Origin: Bacillus sp. (in: firmicutes) | Lineage (GTDB): Bacteria > Bacillota > Bacilli > Bacillales > Salisediminibacteriaceae | Reading direction: 5' to 3' | Length of the DNA stretch: 41,401 nucleotides | Assembly: GCA_021208645.1 (NCBI GenBank) | Contig: JAJOJL010000014.1 | Coordinates: 1 to 41,401 of the forward strand | Shown here: positions 1 through 9,863 of the stretch, piece after piece | Position numbering within the stretch: the stretch's first letter is position 1 | Layout: every line of letters starts with the position of its first letter | Made by a program: the position numbers and the translations under genes | Notes under the pieces: generated by a model | Database searches by the model: none | What the model saw: the letters and a program-made list of their open reading frames with translations, nothing else | Told to the model about the DNA's origin: nothing

Positions 1-44
1 GGAAAGGGTTTCTCCTGTCAGCGAGCGACGTGCGAAGCTATTGC
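1..44 (+). repeat. Truncated copy of the 132-nt 3'-UTR element
   Basis: Positions 5-44 match the last part of the elements at 30955-31086 (+) and 14211-14342 (-): the loop GGGTTT, the arm CTCCTGTCAG, then GCGAGCGACG and GCGAAGC(C/T)ATTGC. The 5' part lies outside the window, so the gene it follows cannot be seen. Bases 51-84 then carry a separate fragment (GAAAGCGAGTGCCTGAAGCG and following) related to the tail of the repeats at 145-346 and 9592-9857. Confidence 0.7.
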
Positions 45-144
45 AACCGCTGAAAGCGAGTGCCTGAAGCGGAAATCAACTCCTCAATTAGAACAGCTAA
101 ATGTAATTATCAATAATAACGGTGGCTGTTAAGCCATAGTTGTT

Positions 145-346
145 TTATACAGAAACTATGTTTATGACAAGTTGATTTCAGTGCAAGGTACGACACGCCT
201 GCGGGAAAAGCAACAGCCGAAGACCCCGCAGGTACGAGGAGGCTGAGGCGTTGCCCGCGGCAAGGGAGTACCTGGAGCGGAAATCAACTACTTATTTATA
301 GTTTCCTTTTATGGTGGTGGCTGTAAAGCCATGGTTGTTTTGAACA
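145..346 (+). repeat. Interspersed GC-rich intergenic repeat, copy 1
   Basis: Shares its start (TTATACAGAAACTATG, then GTTGATTTCAG and a CGACAC motif), a GC-rich core (CTGCGGGAAAAG, GAGGAGGCT, CCCGCGG) and its whole 3' tail with 9592-9857. The last 71 nt (276-346) are identical to 9787-9857 and include the small hairpin GGCTGTAAAGCC. No coding potential is apparent. A degenerate extra copy of the tail motif (GGTGGCTGTTAAGCCATAG) lies at 121-139. Confidence 0.75.
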
Positions 347-427
347 TGATTCGTGACTACTGTTTAGCATATTTCCCATTGACAAGCATAAATTTGTTTT
401 AAAGCTTGTCTTGTTAGGGGGATTGTC

Positions 428-1543
428 ATGGGTAACATTTTAATCCAACGTCTATCTAGAGCTTCCATTGTTTTAATTTGCTTAGTACTCATTATTGTTA
501 CTGTATATATATTAACGGTTTATTTATACCCCTTTTTAATCGGTTTATTAATATCATTACTATTTCTGCCGGCAGTAAACTTTATGGAAAATAGATTCGG
601 TTGGAAACGTTCGGCTGCCGTTTTTTTTTGTCATTATTTTTTTTGTCATCTTATTTTCTGCATTGATAACTTTATTAATAGCAGAAATAGTCGCAGGGAT
701 CAGTTATTTGTCAAAGGTACTTCCTCAGTATATTCATGATGGAGTGGATTATATTCACCAATGGTTTGACAAGTATATCTTGCCTTTCTATGAAGGTTTA
801 ATTGCCTACTCCTCTCAACTCAACACTGGACAGCAAAATACCGTTCATCATTCTCTTGAGACGATTCTAAGCGATGTAGGAACCCATTTGAGTAATCTAT
901 TACAGTATATTTTAAATGGTTTTGCCGATTTCCTCTTAGCTCTACCGAATACCATGACTGTTTTATTTTTTTGCTTTATTGGGGGCTTTTTTTCATTACA
1001 AAGGATTGGCCTGTGATGGTTCAATGGGTGGAAGAGAAAACACCTAAACGGGTAAAAATCATTGTTAATAAAATGACGAGTCAATGGAAGCAGGCGATTG
1101 TTGGATATTTTCTCGCTCAACTTGTTTTAGTTTCCATGACTGGAGTAATCGTACTTATTGGATTACTAATCATTGGCGTAGAATACGCCATTACAACTGC
1201 TGTTTTGATTGCTATTGTGGATTTATTTCCTTATTTAGGAACTGGTCTTATTTTTCTTCCTTGGATTATCTATGCATTTATTTCAGGAAATTGGACTTTA
1301 TCTATTGGACTATCCATCTTATATGGAATCGTAATTATTCAGAGGCAATTAGCAGAGCCTAAAGTTATGTCCAAGCATATGGGAATCCCACCACTCGCTT
1401 TACTTGTTTCATTATTTACATGTTATCAATTGTTTGGAGTGTTTGGGCTATTAATTGGACCTGCTGTATTGATTTTCTTCCAATCCATACTTCGGTCAGG
1501 ATTACTAGAAGAAATAGGAGATTACGTAAAAAAGGGTGCTTAA
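428..1543 (+). CDS. ytvI: YtvI, AI-2E family membrane transporter (two frameshifts in this sequence)
   Basis: Polytopic membrane protein of the AI-2E exporter family (PF01594); the substrate of YtvI is not established. Three segments in successive frames read as one protein of about 371 residues. Transmembrane helices lie at about residues 10-45, near 70, and in the C-terminal half (LVLVSMTGVIVLIGLL, then GIPPLALLVSLF and FGVFGLLIGPAVL, a typical family ending). The first break is in the T9 run at 620-628 (one T too many); the second is in the GGGGGC-T7 run near 985-991 (one T missing). ATG at 428 follows GTTAGGGGGA. It converges on fxsA, sharing a hairpin. Since both breaks are in homopolymers I read this as sequence error, although a dispensable transporter could be a real pseudogene. 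Confidence 0.85.
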
Positions 1544-1553
1544 GAAAAAAATA

Positions 1554-1593
1554 GGGTGCCCTAAAGGGAGTAAACATCTCCATTTAGCACCCC
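1554..1593. terminator. Bidirectional terminator between ytvI and fxsA
   Basis: Hairpin with arms GGGTGCCCTAAAGGGAG and CTCCATTTAGCACCC and a 7-nt loop. An A-rich run at 1543-1552 becomes the U-tract on the minus strand, so it fits best as the fxsA terminator and can also serve ytvI. Confidence 0.75.
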
Positions 1594-1617
1594 ATTGAAA
1601 ATTTTATGCTTAATAAA

Positions 1618-2019
1618 TTACCATCTTCTATTCGTATAAAACGTTACATTGCCATTCTTTATCATTCGTTCAAACAGTCGTTGGAGGAAACCTTTAAAAA
1701 TGGCACGAGTCTGGGGTATTAATAGGAAAAACCCAAATGCATCTGTAATGAAACCAGGTGTTAGTAAAACTACTCCACCTACTAGTATACAAACCCCATC
1801 TAACATAACGCTGCCTGGAACCATTCCCTGAGAAGCTTGAAGCTGAGCTGTACGTATGGCATTTAAACCTTCTCTTTTAGCTAAGGCTGCTCCTAAAATC
1901 CCTGTTAAAATAATCAACAAAATTGTAGGTATAACACCAATCATATTTCCTGATAAAATTAACACCCAAATTTCAAGGGCCGGTACTATAATGATAAGTA
2001 AGAAAAATAACTTTCCCAT
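1618..2019 (-). CDS. fxsA: FxsA family cytoplasmic membrane protein
   Basis: Small membrane protein of the FxsA family (PF04186), named for suppression of F exclusion of phage T7 when overexpressed in E. coli; its normal role is unclear. At 133 residues it has the family layout: an N-terminal helix (LFFLLIIIVPALEIWVLI), a second hydrophobic segment with GVIPTILLIILTGILGAALA, the basic stretch AKREGL, and a third segment with the family signature LTPGFITDAFGFFLLIP. It is the last gene of a minus-strand run and stands downstream of pyk, as in B. subtilis. Start ATG at 2019 has GGAG a few bases upstream. Confidence 0.9.
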   Translation of the reverse strand: MGKLFFLLIIIVPALEIWVLILSGNMIGVIPTILLIILTGILGAALAKREGLNAIRTAQLQASQGMVPGSVMLDGVCILVGGVVLLTPGFITDAFGFFLLIPQTRAIFKGFLQRLFERMIKNGNVTFYTNRRW

Positions 2020-2201
2020 TGACTATCTCCTTAATTTAATGACTTCTCTCTTATATACGATAATATATGAAAAAACGTTTCAAGAAAAGGGACAGCACTA
2101 ATGAAGCCAACACACAGCTAAAAAATGAGGAGCTTTCTTAGCAATAGCTGAAGCATTAACACACTCCGCGGAACAAATTTTCTACATTAACCACAAGAAA
2201 A

Positions 2202-2228
2202 AAGAAGGAATAAAATTCATTCCTTCTT
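2202..2228 (-). terminator. Intrinsic terminator of pfkA-pyk
   Basis: Perfect 10-bp stem AAGAAGGAAT / ATTCCTTCTT with a 7-nt loop, 20 bases after the pyk stop codon. On the minus strand it is followed by TTTTCTTG. Confidence 0.8.
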
Positions 2229-2248
2229 CCTTAAATCGTTAAATCCAA

Positions 2249-4003
2249 TTACAAAACACTAGCTTGTCCTTTGTAAATATTACCGTGGTGACCGTCCACT
2301 GTCACTTCTTCACCATCAATGAATACTTTCGTGGCATCTTCCACACCTACAATAACAGGAATACCAAGACTTAAACCAACAACAGCGGCATGGGAGGTTA
2401 ATCCACCTTGCTCTGTAATAACTGCCGATGCTTTTTCAAATGCAGCCATCATATCCCTATCTGTATTAGAAATGATTAAAATATCACCTTCAGTTACTCG
2501 GTTGATGGCATCTGTAGCATCCTTGGCTACTACAACTTTCCCTGTTGCTGATTTTCTGCCAATACCTTGACCGCTTGCAGCAACCTCTCCGATAATGTGA
2601 ACCTTCATAATATTTGTCGTTCCCTTTTCTCCAATTGGAACACCTGCAGTAATTACTACAAGGTCTCCGTGCTTAACAAGACCTGTTTTTAACGCACCTT
2701 CAACGGATAATTGCAATAACTCATCTGTTGAAATTGCTTGACGACCAACCTGCGGATGAACACCCCAGCTTAAAGCAAGAGATCGGCAAACACGGTCGTT
2801 ACTTGTCACAGCAATTATTGGTGATTTAGGACGATACTTGGAAATCATTCTTGCCGTATGCCCGCTTTCTGTAGCAGTGATAACAGCTGAAGCACCTAAG
2901 TTTAATGCTGTATGAGATACGGATTGGCTAATTGCATCCGTAATTGTTTGTTGGCTTTCCTGACGTCTTTTCCTTAAAATATCTTCGAATTTTAATGCAG
3001 TTTCTGTTTTAATTGCAATATTACTCATGGTTTGTACTGATTCTACTGGATAAGTTCCAGCTGCCGTTTCTCCAGAAAGCATAATTGCATCTGTGCCATC
3101 AAAGATAGCATTGGCAACGTCACTTGCTTCCGCTCTAGTTGGACGAGGGTTACGCTGCATAGAATCAAGCATTTGTGTTGCTGTAATGACAGGCTTTCCT
3201 AAAGCATTACATTTCTTAATAAGTTCCTTTTGAACAAGAGGAACGTCCTCTGCAGGAATTTCCACACCTAAGTCCCCTCTTGCAACCATTAATCCTTCAG
3301 AAACCTCTAGAATTTCATCGATATTATCGACACCTTCTTGGTTTTCAATTTTAGGAATGATTTGTATATGGCCTGCATCATGTTTTTCTAATAACTCTCT
3401 TATTTCTAAAACGTCTGACGCACGTCGTACAAAGGATGCAGCAACAAAATCAACATCCTGCTCAATACCAAAAACAATATCATTAGCATCCTTTTCCGTA
3501 ATTCCAGGCAATTTAACACTTACCCCTGGAACATTGACACCTTTTTTATTCTTAAGAACTCCACTGTTAATTACTTCTGTAACAATTTCTCCATCAGCAA
3601 TTCCTGTCACCTTTAGTTCAATAAGTCCATCATCTAACAAAATGGTGGAACCTTCACGAACATCCTCAATTAAACCTGGATATGTAATAGAGAACTTTTC
3701 TGCTGTTCCAACCACTTCAGACATGGAAATTTTCACAGTCGATCCTCTTACTAGCTCTACTTCGCCACCTTCAACTGTTTGCGTGCGAATCTCAGGACCC
3801 TTCGTATCTAACAAAATTGCCACAGTTTTCCCTAAGCTATTAGCAGCTTCACGGATATTTTTTATTCTTGCTCCATGTTCTTCAAAGTCTCCATGAGAAA
3901 AATTCAACCTTGCAACATTCATTCCAGCTGAAATTAGTTCTGTCAATTTCTCTACACTTTCACTAGCAGGCCCAATCGTACATACTATTTTTGTTCTTCT
4001 CAT
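2249..4003 (-). CDS. pyk: Pyruvate kinase with C-terminal PEP-utilising domain
   Basis: Converts phosphoenolpyruvate and ADP to pyruvate and ATP, the last step of glycolysis. About 584 residues, the long Bacillus form: the TIM-barrel starts [13 protein letters not shown] and carries [21 protein letters not shown] near 240 and ATQMLDSM near 275, with the B domain at about 70-170. The extra C-terminal domain, from about residue 475, has [18 protein letters not shown], the mobile histidine-domain signature of PEP synthase and PPDK; its role in pyruvate kinase is debated. The second ATG (4003) is chosen because AGGAGG is 7 bases before it and only 4 before the first ATG (4006). It follows pfkA, very probably in one operon. 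Confidence 0.97.
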   Translation of the reverse strand: MRRTKIVCTIGPASESVEKLTELISAGMNVARLNFSHGDFEEHGARIKNIREAANSLGKTVAILLDTKGPEIRTQTVEGGEVELVRGSTVKISMSEVVGTAEKFSITYPGLIEDVREGSTILLDDGLIELKVTGIADGEIVTEVINSGVLKNKKGVNVPGVSVKLPGITEKDANDIVFGIEQDVDFVAASFVRRASDVLEIRELLEKHDAGHIQIIPKIENQEGVDNIDEILEVSEGLMVARGDLGVEIPAEDVPLVQKELIKKCNALGKPVITATQMLDSMQRNPRPTRAEASDVANAIFDGTDAIMLSGETAAGTYPVESVQTMSNIAIKTETALKFEDILRKRRQESQQTITDAISQSVSHTALNLGASAVITATESGHTARMISKYRPKSPIIAVTSNDRVCRSLALSWGVHPQVGRQAISTDELLQLSVEGALKTGLVKHGDLVVITAGVPIGEKGTTNIMKVHIIGEVAASGQGIGRKSATGKVVVAKDATDAINRVTEGDILIISNTDRDMMAAFEKASAVITEQGGLTSHAAVVGLSLGIPVIVGVEDATKVFIDGEEVTVDGHHGNIYKGQASVL

Positions 4004-4074
4004 CATATTTCCTCCTCTAAATAAACCACTACTTATAAGTTAGTTTCCACTTTGATAGCTTGTAGCATACGAAA

Positions 4075-4100
4075 GCAAGGACATAAATTTTTGTCCTTGC
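4075..4100. terminator. Stem-loop between pfkA and pyk
   Basis: Nine-bp stem GCAAGGACA / TGTCCTTGC with an 8-nt loop in the 220-base gap between pfkA and pyk. On the minus strand only TTTCGTATG follows, so it is at best a weak terminator. An RNA processing or stability element between the two cistrons is as likely. Confidence 0.4.
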
Positions 4101-4223
4101 AAAAAAGCATAGGATACTTCCATAAAATAAATACAACTATTAGAAATTAGACAATCAAATGAAGATAAGAGACTTTTACAATACTTCAAGTTACATGAAA
4201 GATCAAAGTTAGGCAACCTGAAA

Positions 4224-5260
<1,037 letters not shown>

Positions 5261-5285
5261 CCAAGTTTTATAAGCAAGCAAAAAG

Positions 5286-5307
5286 GCTTCCCCTGAAGTG
5301 GGGAAGC
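5286..5307 (-). terminator. Intrinsic terminator of accD-accA
   Basis: Perfect 8-bp GC-rich stem GCTTCCCC / GGGGAAGC with a 6-nt loop, 7 bases beyond the reconstructed accA stop. On the minus strand CTTTTTGC follows. Confidence 0.85.
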
Positions 5308-5314
5308 ACATTCC

Positions 5315-6296
5315 TTATTTCATCACCATGACACCGTTTACATGGGCATAGTCTCCAATTTTCTTAAATTTTTCGTAACGTTTTAAAACCAACTCTTCCC
5401 CTGTTAAATTTTTCAAGTCTTCTAGGGATTTTTCCAATGATTTTTTTTATAGCTTCTGCTTGGTAGTTCACATCCCTATGTGCTCCACCACGGACCTCAG
5501 GAATCATTTCATCAATTAATCCTAGTTCCTGTAAATCGGGAGCTGTTATTTTCATGGTTTCAGCAGCACGCTTTGCCTGACTAGAATCTTTCCATAACAG
5601 GGCTGCAGCCCCCTCAGGTGATATAACAGAATACGTGGAGTTTTCCAACATCAAAATTCTGTCACCAACCCCTAAGGCTAATGCTCCACCGCTTCCCCCT
5701 TCACCAATTACAACACAAACGATTGGTACCCTTAATCCTGCCATTTCGATTAGATTTCTAGCAATCGCTTCACTTTGTCCTCGCTCTTCCGATTCAATTC
5801 CAGGGTCTGCTCCCTTTGTATCTATAAAACAAATAATAGGCCGCTTAAATTTTTCTGCCTGTTTCATTAGCCGCAATGCTTTTCGGTAACCCTCAGGATG
5901 AGGCATACCAAAATTACGCTTAATATTCTCCTTCGTGTCTTTGCCCCGTTGATGTCCAATAATTGTTACTGGCTGGCCATTAAATTTACCAATACCACCT
6001 ACAATGGCTTTATCATCCCCGTAAAGTCGGTCTCCGTGCATCTCAAGAAAGTCAGTAAATAAACGGTGGATATAATCCAATGTAGTGGGCCGCTTGCTGT
6101 GACGAGCAATCTGTACCCTTTCCCATGGATTTAAGTTACCGTAAATATCCTTTTCTAGTTGTTCTAAACGTCCTTCTAGTTTTTCTATTTCTCCAGAAAG
6201 ATCTATCCCTTTTTCTTCTGTAAATGTCTTTAATTCTTTAATTTTATTTTTAAGTTCTACGATTGGTCTTTCAAAAGGAAGTTGTTGTTCAGCCAT
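5315..6296 (-). CDS. accA: Acetyl-CoA carboxylase carboxyltransferase subunit alpha (frameshift near the C-terminus)
   Basis: With AccD forms the carboxyltransferase that moves CO2 from biotin to acetyl-CoA, giving malonyl-CoA. Family marks: RPTTLDYI near 70, [12 protein letters not shown] near 115, [31 protein letters not shown] near 165 and [15 protein letters not shown] near 200, [18 protein letters not shown] near 220. The main frame would end with an unrelated tail, because the T8 run at 5441-5448 has one base too many. Removing it restores [18 protein letters not shown] and [12 protein letters not shown], as in the B. subtilis C-terminus, with a stop at 5315-5317 (about 326 residues). 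ATG at 6296 follows AGGAGG. It lies 17 bases after accD. Confidence 0.95.
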
Positions 6297-6313
6297 TTAT
6301 TTTCCCTCCTATC

Positions 6314-7162
6314 CTATTGAGGTTGATGTAATTCTAATATTTTACTTAATCTATCCTTTAGTTCATGTCTTGAAACAACCTGGTCCAATTGACCATGCTC
6401 CAGCAAAAACTCAGCTGTCTGGAAATCATCTGGCAACTTCTGACGAATTGTCTGCTCAATGATTCTTCTTCCAGCAAATCCAATTAGTGACTTAGGTTCT
6501 GCTAAATTAATATCCCCTAAGGATGCAAAACTGGCAGAAACTCCACCTGTAGTTGGATGCGTCATTACACTAATGAAAAGCTGACCCTTTTCATGTAATT
6601 GATTAAGGGCTGCACTTGTTTTTGCCATTTGCATTAAACTAAATACCCCTTCTTGCATTCTCGCTCCACCAGATGCGGAAAACATAATAAAAGGCTTGTC
6701 CTCACGCACGGCATGTTCAATGGCTCTGGCAATCTTTTCTCCCACAACACTGCCCATACTACCCATTCTAAATCTAGAATCCATAACACCAATAACAGCA
6801 GGAAAACCACCAATTTTCCCTGCTCCTGTTACAACTGCTTCATTTAGTTTTGTTTTCTTTCTGTCTAACTCAGATTTTTCTAGGTAAGTTGGGAAATCTA
6901 GCGGATCTGTTGCAATCATATCTTTGTCGAACTCTTCAAATGTACCATCATCTACTGTAAGATGAATCCGCTCGTACGCTGATAAACTAAAGTGATGCTG
7001 GCAACCCTCACAGACCATCTTGATTTTACGAAGTTCTTTCGTATACATAATAGTTTTACACTTTGGACATTTTGTCATTAACCCTTCAGGAACTTCTTGC
7101 TTTGCTTCCTCTGAAGGAATGGTAGCGTACTTTTTCTTTTTGGAAAATAAGTCTCGTAACAC
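6314..7162 (-). CDS. accD: Acetyl-CoA carboxylase carboxyltransferase subunit beta, zinc-finger type
   Basis: Partner of AccA in the carboxyltransferase of fatty-acid synthesis. At 282 residues it has the usual length. The N-terminal zinc ribbon is visible as CPKC (Cys32, Cys35) and CEGC (Cys51, Cys54). The crotonase-like fold follows, with [36 protein letters not shown] and [16 protein letters not shown], which form the oxyanion hole and CoA site. It starts with GTG at 7162, and GAGGTG is 10 bases upstream. First gene of accD-accA, with a strong promoter and a candidate FapR operator upstream. Confidence 0.97.
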   Translation of the reverse strand: MLRDLFSKKKKYATIPSEEAKQEVPEGLMTKCPKCKTIMYTKELRKIKMVCEGCQHHFSLSAYERIHLTVDDGTFEEFDKDMIATDPLDFPTYLEKSELDRKKTKLNEAVVTGAGKIGGFPAVIGVMDSRFRMGSMGSVVGEKIARAIEHAVREDKPFIMFSASGGARMQEGVFSLMQMAKTSAALNQLHEKGQLFISVMTHPTTGGVSASFASLGDINLAEPKSLIGFAGRRIIEQTIRQKLPDDFQTAEFLLEHGQLDQVVSRHELKDRLSKILELHQPQ

Positions 7163-7270
7163 GTTCTACTCTCACCTCTTTATAATATCTAAATTCATTC
7201 TCTACGGTTTACATATTCCTTTATGTGATTAATTATGATGGACAAATATATAATAATGAAAATTTGTTCT

Positions 7271-7299
7271 ATCATACAATTTTCATGTGGCTATTTCAA
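7271..7299 (-). promoter_or_regulatory. SigmaA-type promoter of accD-accA
   Basis: Minus strand TTGAAA (7299-7294), exactly 17 bp, TATGAT (7276-7271): 5 of 6 matches in each hexamer. The expected start near 7264 gives a leader of about 100 nt before the GTG of accD. Confidence 0.75.
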
Positions 7300-7307
7300 G
7301 GTAAACT

Positions 7308-7326
7308 ATTAGTATCTGGTTATAAA
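7308..7326. promoter_or_regulatory. Candidate FapR-type operator upstream of accDA
   Basis: Plus-strand ATTAGTATCTGGTTATAAA matches 14 of 19 positions of the FapR box as I recall it (ATTAGTACCTGATACTAAT), with the left half-site ATTAGTA intact. It lies 8 bp upstream of the accD -35 and between gntR and accD. A second, overlapping inverted repeat (GGTTATAAAACC, 7318-7329) could instead be the site of the neighbouring GntR regulator. Confidence 0.45.
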
Positions 7327-7335
7327 ACCTAGCTA

Positions 7336-7998
7336 TTAAAAACGACTATTTTCTAAATGACTCCTTAAAGAATCAATGGCTGCCACTTCATCTTTGTTGG
7401 CAACAGCTTTGAAAATAGCTTCATGTTCTAATATGGCATTCTCGGTTCTTCCTTGCCTAGACAAGGATTCTTTTATGGCAAATTTACTATATTCTACTAA
7501 CGGGCGCCAAATGTTGAGCATTAAATTATTATGGCTAGATTCTACTAAAGTTTTATGAAATAAATAATCTTCCTCAAACGGTATTTGCCCGTCTTGCCAT
7601 TTTGCCTTCGATTGACTAATTAATTCTTTTAGTTTCCTTAACTGTTCCTCAGAAGCGCGCATACAAGCTAATCTAGCAGCCTCTACTTCGATTATTTGTC
7701 TCGTTTCAGTTAAGTCCTTTCTTGCCTGTGTGTTCTTCAAGAAAAAGCTGGCCAAGACCTCGGCCAAGCGGTGTCCACCTGATTCTTTAATAAACGTCCC
7801 TTCCCCTTTTCTTGTTTCAATTAAGTCCAGTAATTCCAGTGCACGAAGAGCCTCTCTTACTGAAGACCTGCCTACTTTCAAACGTTCTGCTAGTTCCCTC
7901 TCAGACGGCAACTTATCTCCAGGCAATAGTTGATCGTCCATAATTATTTGATCAATTTCTTTTAATATATTGACATAGACCTTATTATTCGTTCCCAT
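7336..7998 (-). CDS. FadR-subfamily GntR transcriptional regulator
   Basis: DNA-binding regulator of 220 residues. The N-terminal winged helix-turn-helix (about 10-75) reads LPSERELAERLKVGRSSVR, then EALRALELLDLIETRKGEG. The C-terminal FCD ligand domain (about 80-215) keeps the usual metal-site residues: an Asp-X3-His (DYLFH) and later histidines in EHEAI and SHLENS. FCD domains bind small carboxylates. It lies between the malic enzyme gene (131 bp upstream, same strand) and accDA, so a role in pyruvate/malate or fatty-acid supply is a reasonable guess, but no ligand can be read from the sequence. ATG at 7998 has AAGGAG rather far (12 bases) upstream. Confidence 0.85.
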   Translation of the reverse strand: MGTNNKVYVNILKEIDQIIMDDQLLPGDKLPSERELAERLKVGRSSVREALRALELLDLIETRKGEGTFIKESGGHRLAEVLASFFLKNTQARKDLTETRQIIEVEAARLACMRASEEQLRKLKELISQSKAKWQDGQIPFEEDYLFHKTLVESSHNNLMLNIWRPLVEYSKFAIKESLSRQGRTENAILEHEAIFKAVANKDEVAAIDSLRSHLENSRF

Positions 7999-8128
7999 AA
8001 AAAAAGGTCAACTCCTTAATTTCCCACAATCTGTTGCTAACCATAAATAAACAGAGTCCAGAGCTTGTGAGGAGCATTCTCGCCGTTTACTTTCTCTGAA
8101 CCCCATTCATTTGTATCACTTCCGTTAT

Positions 8129-9367
8129 TTATTTTTCATCGATCATTGTTAATTCTTTCGTTCTTCTTTCTACTTCCTCAGGGTCCACTTTTTTACGAGC
8201 AACACCAGTTTCCATTGCTGCTTTTGCAACGGCCTTTGCAACTGCTGGTGCAACTCTAGGATCAAAAGGTCCTGGAATTACATAATCCACATTTAATTCC
8301 GACTCATTAACTAACTCAGCAATTGCCTTAACTGCAGCGACCTTCATTTCTTCATTGATATGAGTTGCATACACATCCAAAGCCCCGCGGAAAATACCTG
8401 GGAAAGCTAGAACATTATTTACTTGATTTGGGAAGTCTGAACGGCCTGTCCCTATTACACTTGCACCAGCTTCTTTCGCATCTTCTGGCATAATTTCCGG
8501 AATCGGATTAGCCATAGCAAAAATAATTGGATCAGGATTCATGGATTCAATCATTTCTTTTGTTAGAGCACCAGCTACTGATACACCTACAAATACATCA
8601 GTACCTACAATTATATCCTCTAAGGAGCCTTCCTTTTTGTCACGATTAGTAACAAGGGCTAATTCATGTTTAAGATCATTCATTCCATAGCCTCTGCCTT
8701 CGAAAATAGCCCCTTTGGAATCACATAAAATGAATTCTTTACATCCCATGGATTTCAATAGTTTGATGATTGCAATCCCAGCCGCACCAGCACCATTTAC
8801 AACAACCTTAATTTCCTGCATAGACTTCCCTGTAATCTTTAAGGCGTTTAATAAACCTGCAGCTGTAACTATTGCTGTACCGTGTTGATCATCATGAAAA
8901 ACAGGAATATTCATTTCCTTTTTTAAACGCTCTTCAATTTCAAAACATCTAGGAGCAGCAATATCTTCTAAGTTAATTCCCCCAAAAGTCGGTTCCAACA
9001 ATTTAACTGTCTCTACAATTTTATCCACATCACTCGTGTTCAAACAAATTGGAAATGCATCTACCCCTGCAAATGATTTAAATAAGACAGCTTTCCCTTC
9101 CATAACTGGCATGGCTGCTTCTGGACCGATATTACCAAGTCCTAACACAGCAGTACCATCAGAGACTACACCAACCATGTTCCCTTTAACTGTATACTCA
9201 TACACCGTTTGCGGATCTTCAAAAATTTCTTTACATGGTTCTGCAACTCCTGGTGAATAAGCTAACGACAGATCACGGGCATTTCGAACAGCTACTTTAG
9301 CCTTCGTTTCTAATTTCCCCTTTTTCATCCGATGCATATGTAATGCTTCTTCTCTTATTGTCGTCAC
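8129..9367 (-). CDS. ytsJ: NAD(P)-dependent malic enzyme (YtsJ type)
   Basis: Oxidatively decarboxylates malate to pyruvate, yielding NADPH in the B. subtilis YtsJ type. About 412 residues, the short bacterial form without the PTA domain. Visible are the malic domain (SLAYSPGVAEPCKEI, GTAVLGLGNIGPEAAMPVME with KAVLFKSFAGVDAFP, then VFHDDQHGTAIV) and the NAD(P) Rossmann motif NGAGAAGIAIIKLL near 195. SDFPNQVNNVLAFPGIFRGA is a typical C-terminal signature. I prefer the GTG at 9367 (MTTIREEALHMH), 9 bases after GGGAGA; the in-frame GTG at 9376 directly abuts that ribosome site. It precedes the GntR regulator on the same strand. Confidence 0.93.
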   Translation of the reverse strand: MTTIREEALHMHRMKKGKLETKAKVAVRNARDLSLAYSPGVAEPCKEIFEDPQTVYEYTVKGNMVGVVSDGTAVLGLGNIGPEAAMPVMEGKAVLFKSFAGVDAFPICLNTSDVDKIVETVKLLEPTFGGINLEDIAAPRCFEIEERLKKEMNIPVFHDDQHGTAIVTAAGLLNALKITGKSMQEIKVVVNGAGAAGIAIIKLLKSMGCKEFILCDSKGAIFEGRGYGMNDLKHELALVTNRDKKEGSLEDIIVGTDVFVGVSVAGALTKEMIESMNPDPIIFAMANPIPEIMPEDAKEAGASVIGTGRSDFPNQVNNVLAFPGIFRGALDVYATHINEEMKVAAVKAIAELVNESELNVDYVIPGPFDPRVAPAVAKAVAKAAMETGVARKKVDPEEVERRTKELTMIDEK

Positions 9368-9591
9368 TTTCCCCACTCTCCCTTTTCTACTTTATCGAAG
9401 TGGTCTGACCACCCCATGACAATTTACATTATAACAAAAATCACTGAAATGAAACACCCTAAATCTGCCTAGTGCTAAATAAAACAGCCTATTAAAGAAT
9501 AAATTTCCATTTAGTGTGTGTTCAAAAATCATTTGGGCAATGGCTTCGCTCGTCGCATCGAGTCTGTTCAAACGGGGAAAAACACCCCCTC

Positions 9592-9857
9592 TTATACAGA
9601 AACTATGGTTAATAAAGTTGATTTCAGCGTAAGGCACGACACTCCTCGAAAATGCTTCACATTTTCTTCGTGCGTGGGCAGACTCGAGGGAGCATCTCAG
9701 AGTCCTGCGGGAAAAGAGGTTAAGGGGAGACCCCTCAGGCGAAGCCGAGGAGGCTCCACAACCTCCCGCGGAAAGGGAGTGCCTGTAGCGGAAATCAACT
9801 ACTTATTTATAGTTTCCTTTTATGGTGGTGGCTGTAAAGCCATGGTTGTTTTGAACA
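9592..9857 (+). repeat. Interspersed GC-rich intergenic repeat, copy 2
   Basis: Homologous to 145-346: same opening (TTATACAGAAACTATG), GTTGATTTCAGCGTAAGG, a GC-rich centre with GAGTCCTGCGGG and CCCGCGG, and an identical 71-nt tail (9787-9857). It stops 6 bases before the dnaE stop codon, so it fills the dnaE to malic enzyme gap. Just before it, 9537-9556 (GGCAATGGCTTCGCTCGTCG) matches the outer end of the 132-nt element in inverse orientation. Confidence 0.75.
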
Positions 9858-9863
9858 GACTCT

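Noticed and set aside
5441-5448. Programmed frameshifting at the A/T runs in accA, dnaE, ytfJ or ezrA
   Set aside because: Too many unrelated genes are affected, and several breaks are not at slippery runs; sequence error is simpler.
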